A stretch of 49,761 nt of DNA from Chlamydiota bacterium. GTDB taxonomy: Bacteria; Chlamydiota; Chlamydiia; Chlamydiales; Rhabdochlamydiaceae. The DNA lies in the NCBI GenBank assembly GCA_026398435.1, contig JAPLSW010000053.1:1-49761 (forward strand), in the 5' to 3' direction. Below are positions 43,887 through 49,761 of the stretch, in pieces. The position numbers and the translations under genes are program-made. Within the stretch, counting starts at the first letter, position 1. Each line of letters opens with the position of its first letter. The notes beneath the pieces were generated by a model that saw only the letters and a list, made by a program, of their open reading frames with translations, was not told the DNA's origin and did not search any database.

Positions 43887-45518
43887 ATGCCTACGGGACA
43901 TGATTCGGTAAAGGCCGTTTCTAAGTCGTCTTTTGCCTTTTTATCAGGGACCTTCATTAGCCGCCTAACTGGTGGCGTTCGCGATATGTTGATGGCTTAT
44001 TGTTTTGGTAGCAGCGGGGCTCTAGCAGCTTTTATGGTGGCCTATCGCTTTGCCAATCTCGCCCGGCGCCTTTTTGGAGAAAGCCCTATAGCGTCGGGCT
44101 TTGTCCCTCACTTCGAGGATCTTCGTAAAGAATCGGCAGAATCGGCCTCAAAATTTTTCCGTGACGTCTTTTTTTCCTTGGGCTTTTTTTTACTTCTGAT
44201 GATAGGTCTATCTGAGCTCATTTTATGGATGGTATACCATTTTGGCTCCCTTGAAGAATCAAGTAAGGAAATATTATACCTGTCTTTAATCATGCTGCCA
44301 GGGGCATTATTCATCTGTCTTTTTGGGGTCAGCAGCGCCCTGCTCCAGTGTGAAAAAAGCTATTTTTTACCGGGATTTGCCCCCGTTGCCTTTAATGTCG
44401 TATGGATTATTGCAGTCCTTTATTTTAAAGGGAAAGAGCCCTCCGATGCGGCGGTGGGTCTTTCTGTTGCTATGATCCTGGCTTTCTTTCTCCACTGGGT
44501 AATCCTTCTTCCTAAAATCTTAAAATTCATTAAAAGCTCTCTTGCTTGGAAACAGATTTTTTCTTTTGCCCCCTTTTCTTCTGAGGTTAAAAAAATCCTA
44601 AAACCTTTCCTTTTTGGTGTTTTGGGAGTCGGAGCGGTTCAGATTAATAGCGCCCTTGATGCTATATTTGCAAGGTACGCTTCACTAGAGGGACCGGCTT
44701 ACCTTTGGTATGCGATTAGGATTGAGCAGATCCCCGTCGGCCTTTTTGGCGTGGCGCTAGCCTCCGCTCTTCTTCCCTCTCTATCAAGAACTGCGGCCTC
44801 AGATAACGTAGAAAAATACAAAGAGCTCCTTAGTTATTCCCTAAAAAAAACCTTTAGCTTGCTTTTCCCCTGCACAATAGCTCTCTTTGTTCTGGGTTTT
44901 GTAGGAGTTAATTTTGTCTATGGAAGGGGGGATTTTAACCAAAATGCCACGTATGAGACTGTCCTCTGTCTTTGGGGTTATGGAATAGGCCTTCTTCCAA
45001 CTGTGGGTGTGATGCTCCTTGCTCCCGCATTCTTTGCAAAAAAAAGCTTTCGATTGCCGACGATTGCTTCTGGGATATCTGTTTTAGTAAATATGCTACT
45101 CAATTATGTCTTTGTGTTTCATTTCGGCTGGGGCGCCTTAAGTGTAGCTTTAGCTACAAGCTTTGCGGCCTTTGTCAATATGGGAATTCTTTGGTTTTTC
45201 CTCCAAAAACGGATAGGACCCTTTCTTAAAACAGAGGACCTATCTGGGCATCTAGGGACCTTTTTCTGCAGTATAGTGGCTGGCGGAGGGGTGCTCATTC
45301 TTGGTCACTATCTCATCGGAGATCCCACGCTAAAAATGCTTCTAGGCGCTCCAGCGCCTATCTTCCCTCGGCAGTTTTTGATCCAATCTCTTCAGATGAT
45401 TGTCCTGGGAGGCTTTTTTCTTTTACTGCTGATTTCCTATGCTTGGGCTTTTAAAGTTTATGATATTCTTGGTCTTATTGGAGTAAAAAGAAAACTGCCT
45501 ATTACTTTAGATCTTTAA
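43887..45518 (+). CDS. murJ: Lipid II flippase MurJ (MviN)
   Basis: About 543 residues with 14 hydrophobic segments. The N terminus SSFAFLSGTFISRLTGGVRD and the ARRLFGESPIASGFVPHF loop are diagnostic of MurJ; FARYASLEGPAYLWYAIRIE carries further conserved residues. It flips lipid II across the inner membrane for peptidoglycan synthesis, consistent with mreB and dapB elsewhere in the window. ATG at 43887 has GGAG 5 nt upstream and gives the family start, whereas the open frame begins 68 codons earlier inside nfo. Confidence 0.95.
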   Translation: MPTGHDSVKAVSKSSFAFLSGTFISRLTGGVRDMLMAYCFGSSGALAAFMVAYRFANLARRLFGESPIASGFVPHFEDLRKESAESASKFFRDVFFSLGFFLLLMIGLSELILWMVYHFGSLEESSKEILYLSLIMLPGALFICLFGVSSALLQCEKSYFLPGFAPVAFNVVWIIAVLYFKGKEPSDAAVGLSVAMILAFFLHWVILLPKILKFIKSSLAWKQIFSFAPFSSEVKKILKPFLFGVLGVGAVQINSALDAIFARYASLEGPAYLWYAIRIEQIPVGLFGVALASALLPSLSRTAASDNVEKYKELLSYSLKKTFSLLFPCTIALFVLGFVGVNFVYGRGDFNQNATYETVLCLWGYGIGLLPTVGVMLLAPAFFAKKSFRLPTIASGISVLVNMLLNYVFVFHFGWGALSVALATSFAAFVNMGILWFFLQKRIGPFLKTEDLSGHLGTFFCSIVAGGGVLILGHYLIGDPTLKMLLGAPAPIFPRQFLIQSLQMIVLGGFFLLLLISYAWAFKVYDILGLIGVKRKLPITLDL

Positions 45519-45576
45519 AAATAGTAATAAATAGGTTATTAAGAAGATAAGAGTATTTAAATTAAAAGAGAGTGAA

Positions 45577-47361
45577 ATGGAAAAAGAGAAATGCTATTCC
45601 CGAAGTCTGCTTCCTTTCATTTGGAAATTTGTAGGTTTGCAGCGGTGGATATTCTTCTCTATACTTCTCCTTGCTTTTGTTTGGTCGATAGATATGACGG
45701 CATGGCCCTACGTCCTTCGCCTTGTCATAGATACGCTTACTCAGTATGACCTAAATCGAGAATCCTGCTGGCCTGTTTTAAAAGTCATCCTCCTCTTAGG
45801 GCTTAGTTTATTCATTTTCGTTGAAGTGCTTTACCGCTTAAAAGATTACTTACAATCCAAAGCTATTCCTAAGTTAGAAGCAAATATCCGTATGGCGATG
45901 TTTGACCATATCCAACATCACTCTCCTCGTTATTTTAACGAGAACTTTGCCGGAAGCTTATCTAATAAGATCAGTGATATGACAACGCAAGTAACGCAGA
46001 TCCTTATAAGCCTTCTTCTTTTTCTACCGGCGCTTGCTGCCTGTATTATATCCGTTATCTTATTTGCTAAGATTAACTCTCTTTTTGCAATGATCTTAGG
46101 CGCTTGGGTCGTTCTTCATTTTTCTATTTGCCTCGCGTTTACCCCTAAATGTGTGAAATATTCAGACCTTCATGCGCAGGCGCGTACGACACTTGTCGGA
46201 AAAATCGTCGACAGTTTAAGCAATAATTTTGCTGTGAATCTTTTCTACCGGTTTCAGTTTGAGAAATCACGCATTTCTACTTACCAAAAAGAAGAAAGGC
46301 AAAAAAATCAATTATCCCAAAGGTATACCGTATACATGATTATGGTCTTGGGAGTTGTTTTTTTAATCGCTCAAGTATCGATCAATGGATTCATGATTTC
46401 TTCTTGGCTAAAGGGATCTATCTCCACGGGAGAGATTATCCAAATTTTCAATACAGTATGGAATGTGTCCTTTGTAATGTGGGTCTGTAGTCAAGAGATT
46501 CCTCTGTTTTTTCAATATATGGGAATAGCAACACAAGCCCTTACTGTCATGCAAGATCCCCAAGATGTTCTGGATGTGCCCCATGCTAAGCCACTCGTTG
46601 TGAAGAAAGGGGAGATCATCTTTGAAAACGTCTCCTTTTTCTACGGAAAGAAAAAGATGTTTGATAATAAGAGTCTTCATATCAAGGGCGGAGAAAAAGT
46701 CGGCCTTGTCGGTTATTCAGGAGCTGGGAAATCGACTTTTGTGAATCTTATTCTCCGCTTCTATCCCATAGAAAAAGGACAGATTTTAATTGACGGGCAA
46801 GATATAGCTACCGTCACCCTTAAATCCCTCCATAGGCAAGTGGCGTTAATTCCTCAAGACCCTCTTCTTTTTCACAGGTCTTTAGAGGATAACATCCGCT
46901 ATGGCAACGTCGAAGCAACGACCGAAGAAGTGATAAAAGCTGCAAAGCAGGCTCATTGCCATGAGTTTATTATTAAAACTCCCGAAGGGTATAATACCCT
47001 CGTAGGAGAAAGGGGCTCCAAGCTTTCCGGAGGAGAGCGGCAAAGGATTGCCATAGCAAGAGCCATGCTTGCCGCTGCCCCTATCCTAATTCTTGATGAA
47101 GCGACCTCAGCTCTTGACTCCGTAACAGAGCAATACATCCAGGAAAGCTTAGATAAGCTCATGCAAAATAGAACAACGCTTGTGGTTGCCCACCGCCTTT
47201 CCACCCTTTCTAAAATGGATCGGATCCTAGTTTTTGACCAAGGTAAAGTTATAGAGCAAGGATCTCATTCTGAGCTTATATCAAAGGGGGGGAACTACTC
47301 TCGCATGTGGAAGATGCAAGCAGGTGGATTCTTGCCCGATAACGCGCAATCTAAGTCCTAA
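45577..47361 (+). CDS. ABC transporter, fused permease-ATPase (MsbA-like)
   Basis: 594 residues: six membrane helices (first ~320 residues) then an ATPase with Walker A GYSGAGKST (about 391), Q-loop LIPQDPLLF, signature KLSGGERQRIAIARAML and Walker B ILILDEATSALD. It is a half-size exporter acting as a homodimer. MsbA-type lipid A-core flipping or drug export are both possible; the neighbouring murJ (58 nt upstream, same strand) favours an envelope role. Its stop overlaps the convergent next gene by 4 nt. Confidence 0.9.
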   Translation: MEKEKCYSRSLLPFIWKFVGLQRWIFFSILLLAFVWSIDMTAWPYVLRLVIDTLTQYDLNRESCWPVLKVILLLGLSLFIFVEVLYRLKDYLQSKAIPKLEANIRMAMFDHIQHHSPRYFNENFAGSLSNKISDMTTQVTQILISLLLFLPALAACIISVILFAKINSLFAMILGAWVVLHFSICLAFTPKCVKYSDLHAQARTTLVGKIVDSLSNNFAVNLFYRFQFEKSRISTYQKEERQKNQLSQRYTVYMIMVLGVVFLIAQVSINGFMISSWLKGSISTGEIIQIFNTVWNVSFVMWVCSQEIPLFFQYMGIATQALTVMQDPQDVLDVPHAKPLVVKKGEIIFENVSFFYGKKKMFDNKSLHIKGGEKVGLVGYSGAGKSTFVNLILRFYPIEKGQILIDGQDIATVTLKSLHRQVALIPQDPLLFHRSLEDNIRYGNVEATTEEVIKAAKQAHCHEFIIKTPEGYNTLVGERGSKLSGGERQRIAIARAMLAAAPILILDEATSALDSVTEQYIQESLDKLMQNRTTLVVAHRLSTLSKMDRILVFDQGKVIEQGSHSELISKGGNYSRMWKMQAGGFLPDNAQSKS

Positions 47362-48038
47362 GATAGAAGGGAGTATCTAAACGATGGACCAAAGGCTCTT
47401 GCTAAAGCTCTTTCGATGTTTTGATGATGAGATTTCTCAGAGAGAATGAATTCAAAACTAGTGAGATCTTGCTTCATTCCTAACTTTTTATAAAAGGGTT
47501 CCGCTGTTGTAGAGGAATCTAGACCAATTTTCGGCTTTTTTATTTGTGCGGCTATTTTAAAAATTGCATGCATGAGGAGAGTTCCCCCACCGTAAATAGG
47601 ATCAGATAGGGAAGTTAATTTCGTGTTCCACCTTATGTTAGAAGGGGAAGTGACCAATTCTCCTACGAGAAGCTCCTCCTCAAAATTCATTCCACAACAA
47701 GCTATAGCCTGAATTTCTCCTAAAGAATCGATGGCGAGCAGTATTTTTAGATTTTCTGAATTTGCTAAAACCTGACTAACTTGGCAGGCGCTTCCATGTA
47801 ATATTATCTGACAATCGGAAATCAATTTAAGATCATGGAGCATTCCTTCGGAATGTGGATCATTTTTAAGTCTTAGTTCCAATTCGTTTCTTATTAAATT
47901 TGCTGTATCCTGCCAGCTTTTAATCGTTTTTTGGACGGTCTCGATATTATCTTTTGATACGGAAATTACACTTACAAAGGTTCTCTCTTCGCAGCTAGCT
48001 GCTATACCAGAAAAAGGACTTGAAGCTATAGCTGCCAT
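47358..48038 (-). CDS. GNAT-like acetyltransferase-fold protein
   Basis: 226 residues. The central part LLAIDSLGEIQAIACCGMNF, LLVGELVTSPSNIRW, then YGGGTLLMHAIFKIAAQI and SSTTAEPFYKKLGM follow the GNAT order: beta4, the acetyl-CoA loop, and the A..FYxKLGF ending. The usual Q/RxxGxG/A pyrophosphate loop is weak (DPIYGGGT), so cofactor binding is uncertain. Upstream helices (about 25-70) are extra. The N terminus is Ala/Ser-rich. Substrate unknown. Confidence 0.6.
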   Translation of the reverse strand: MAAIASSPFSGIAASCEERTFVSVISVSKDNIETVQKTIKSWQDTANLIRNELELRLKNDPHSEGMLHDLKLISDCQIILHGSACQVSQVLANSENLKILLAIDSLGEIQAIACCGMNFEEELLVGELVTSPSNIRWNTKLTSLSDPIYGGGTLLMHAIFKIAAQIKKPKIGLDSSTTAEPFYKKLGMKQDLTSFEFILSEKSHHQNIERALARAFGPSFRYSLLS

Positions 48039-48257
48039 TTTTTCGCCTTATTCTAGCATTATTGATAAATAATTAAATTTAAACTATATTATAACATTTT
48101 TTTTATTAAAACAATAGTTTTATTTATGCATGTAATTAATTTTTAAAATATTAGTATTCAAGCGTTTAAGCTTAGTTGAGATAAGGATGTCTAAGGAGTA
48201 ACTTGGGTAGGCCTATAAAAAAAAGAAATTGATAGGAATATTAATGATTTAGGCAAA

Positions 48258-48294
48258 AAAAAAGGCAGCTATCCAAAGATATGCTGCCTTTTTT
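48258..48294 (-). terminator. rpsD terminator
   Basis: 12-bp stem AAAAAAGGCAGC/GCTGCCTTTTTT around a 13-nt loop, followed on the minus strand by a run of T. It begins 18 nt after the rpsD stop. Confidence 0.9.
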
Positions 48295-48312
48295 ATGCCT
48301 ATTGCTATTTTC

Positions 48313-48933
48313 TTAGCTTGTGTGAGCTAGGAACTCGCAAATAAGCGGGATGTTGATCGGAAGCGGTAGAGGAATCTGATCAGTGTGTGGAGAACATACT
48401 AGTGTTCCTGAGAATTTGCCTTCATCAAGAGCTAGATATTCTGGTACTTCACGTGCAGTAGATTCAACGTTATTCTTCACGAGCGGGTTGTTCTGTGATT
48501 TTTCTTTTACAGAAATCACCATGCCAGGTCTTACGTAGAAAGAGCGGCGATCCACTTTTTTCCCGTTAACTAAGATATGGCCGTGAGCTACGAGTTGCTG
48601 AGCACCAAAAACGGTGTTTGCAAATCGGAGTCTGTAAACGACTGTATCAAGACGACACTCAAGTCTTTCCATAAAAGCTTGTGGTGTATTCATCTTGGAG
48701 TTTTCCGCTTCTTTAAAGTAGCGTACGAGCTGTTTACGGCTTAACATACCGTAGACGGCTTTTAGTTTTTGCTGCTCATCGAGCTGAACGCCGAAGTCAG
48801 ACTTTTTCTTGCGCTTTGCACCGTGCATCCCTGCGGGGTTGGGTTTGTGCAGTAGGGGATTGCGGGCGCGTCCGAAGATGTTAACCCCAAAGCGACGAGC
48901 GATTCGGTTTTTTGGGCCAGTATATCGAGCCAT
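48313..48933 (-). CDS. rpsD: 30S ribosomal protein S4
   Basis: About 206 residues. MARYTGPKNRIARRFGVNIF opens the protein; the S4 RNA-binding domain is ERLECRLDTVVYRLRFANTV then VAHGHILVNGKKVDRRSFYV. S4 nucleates 30S assembly by binding 16S rRNA. ATG at 48933 has AGGAG 6-7 nt upstream, while the open frame starts 19 codons earlier. It stands alone rather than in the alpha operon, as remembered for Chlamydia. Confidence 0.96.
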   Translation of the reverse strand: MARYTGPKNRIARRFGVNIFGRARNPLLHKPNPAGMHGAKRKKKSDFGVQLDEQQKLKAVYGMLSRKQLVRYFKEAENSKMNTPQAFMERLECRLDTVVYRLRFANTVFGAQQLVAHGHILVNGKKVDRRSFYVRPGMVISVKEKSQNNPLVKNNVESTAREVPEYLALDEGKFSGTLVCSPHTDQIPLPLPINIPLICEFLAHTS

Positions 48934-49062
48934 TGTTTCTCCTAGTAAATTGGTACTGTCAACATGGAAGACACACATCCTATTACACAAAGGGCTTTTT
49001 AAACAAGCGATAATTTGGATAAATTGAATGTGGGTTAAAGTTATATAATTTTTTTACTCTTA

Positions 49063-49509
49063 TCAGTGGACTGAGGGTAAAGGAAGCCTTCCTGCTAAGG
49101 GTTTTTTTTCACTGTATATAGGATCAATTCTATACGAGGCTCCTAACGGTCTAGGTCTTATATAGGCCGCGGGGTGTTGTAAAAGAGCATCCGTAAATAG
49201 TTCTCTTGGGTAGCTGAATGTATCCAGGCAGCACATGCAGTTAAAAAAAACAGTATGAGTTGCCAGTTCTACAGGCGCTTGGGGCTCACATCTTTGTGCT
49301 TCTTTAACTAGGCAGGAATTGCAGTTCCAGTGGTAATCTTTTAGTTGGCTCTCTGGGTGATGTCCGGCGCCTAGTCTATGATGAACGGCAAAAAGCCTGG
49401 AAATTTCTATTTCTCCACAGCGTCCACATAAAGGGGTGCTGGGTCTGCTGATAATTGGGTAAGCTGATGCAAGGGAAAAAAGGAGCGCTTGAGGGGTTGT
49501 CGGTGTCAT
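49063..49509 (-). CDS. Cysteine-rich, probable zinc-binding hypothetical protein
   Basis: 148 residues. Three paired cysteine sites (LCGRCG, CNSC, FNCMCC) with histidines between (AVHHRLGAGHH) suggest one or two zinc sites arranged like a cross-brace finger, though no named RING or LIM spacing is matched. The N terminus is mildly hydrophobic but not a convincing signal peptide. The C terminus is Pro/Arg-rich. Not recognised; a role in protein or nucleic-acid binding is an inference from the cysteines. Confidence 0.6.
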   Translation of the reverse strand: MTPTTPQALLFSLASAYPIISRPSTPLCGRCGEIEISRLFAVHHRLGAGHHPESQLKDYHWNCNSCLVKEAQRCEPQAPVELATHTVFFNCMCCLDTFSYPRELFTDALLQHPAAYIRPRPLGASYRIDPIYSEKKPLAGRLPLPSVH

Positions 49510-49702
49510 GGAAGAAAGAACCTCTTTTTAAGTATTCTGGTGTTTATTGAGCATTATTAACATAGAGGATAGCAACCTCTGCTATTAAAGAGAGAGTAAA
49601 ATAGTTTTTGCATAAAGGTTTCCTGCACTTGTGGGTGAGTAGAGCTTCCCTCGAAGAATAAAGATTCAAAAAAACATTATTCTTCTTGCTCTATGAAGAA
49701 AT

Positions 49703-49761
49703 TTAGAAAGACACTCTGATCACAATTTCATCCAACAGATTCATTACCTGTTTTCCAAGAC
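49703..49761 (-). CDS. Possible C-terminal end of a gene entering from the right edge
   Basis: On the minus strand an open frame from the window edge reads LGKQVMNLLDEIVIRVSF then TAA at 49703-49705. It is only 18 codons, so it may be chance. The rest of 49510-49702 holds nothing I can identify. Confidence 0.25.
   Translation of the reverse strand, partial: LGKQVMNLLDEIVIRVSF

Overview
The window looks like a chromosomal segment of a member of the phylum Chlamydiae, most likely an environmental (non-Chlamydiaceae) lineage. The basis is gene content: MreB next to a SWIM/SNF2 helicase and a GTP-type PEP carboxykinase, a kdsA-lptC-lptA-lptB cluster, tRNA-Arg(UCU), rluD, hemA, and nfo/murJ/rpsD close together. 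These neighbours recall the Chlamydia trachomatis map, but accessory genes absent from my memory of Chlamydiaceae are interleaved. Genus cannot be decided from the sequence alone.

Layout. 1-7.0 kb is a + strand run: tail of an unknown gene, a SWIM-domain protein, an SNF2 helicase, mreB, pckG and dtd. 7.1-11.4 kb is accessory: an AAA-ATPase/PD-(D/E)XK protein with a hypothetical partner, then a BlaI-type repressor, an M56 membrane metalloprotease and an exported protein controlled by two near-identical BlaI-type operators. 11.4-13.3 kb holds a broken partial copy of ndk, a radical SAM/SPASM gene and the intact ndk. 13.3-18.2 kb has a heptosyltransferase, an MsrB-MsrA fusion, a DoxX protein and several unrecognised genes. 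18.2-23.3 kb (- strand) makes and exports Kdo-containing lipopolysaccharide (kdsA, lptC, lptA, lptB) and the lysine/DAP precursor (dapB).

23.6-34.1 kb has a GspD-like secretin, a hypothetical protein, tRNA-Arg, a very large DHH-motif protein, khpA, an MFS transporter, an orphan HTH protein, an apparently exported HIT-family protein, rluD, and three tandem small paralogous proteins. 34.1-37.0 kb has recX, hemA and a bactofilin-like membrane protein. 37.3-41.3 kb has a BrnT/BrnA toxin-antitoxin pair, a frameshifted SpoU methyltransferase, and a 917-residue autotransporter whose passenger is ten copies of a roughly 52-residue AWYYD...VYYL repeat. 41.5-49.8 kb has asnS, nfo, murJ, an MsbA-like ABC transporter, a GNAT-like protein, rpsD and a cysteine-rich protein.

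Functional themes are the cell envelope (MreB, MurJ, DapB, Kdo, Lpt, heptosyltransferase, secretin, autotransporter), translation (asnS, dtd, hemA, rluD, rpsD) and small accessory modules. The least familiar items are the repeat passenger of the autotransporter, the two-operator BlaI/M56 regulon without a beta-lactam sensor, the tandem small paralogs, and the giant DHH protein. All family assignments are from reading motifs; no database search was run.
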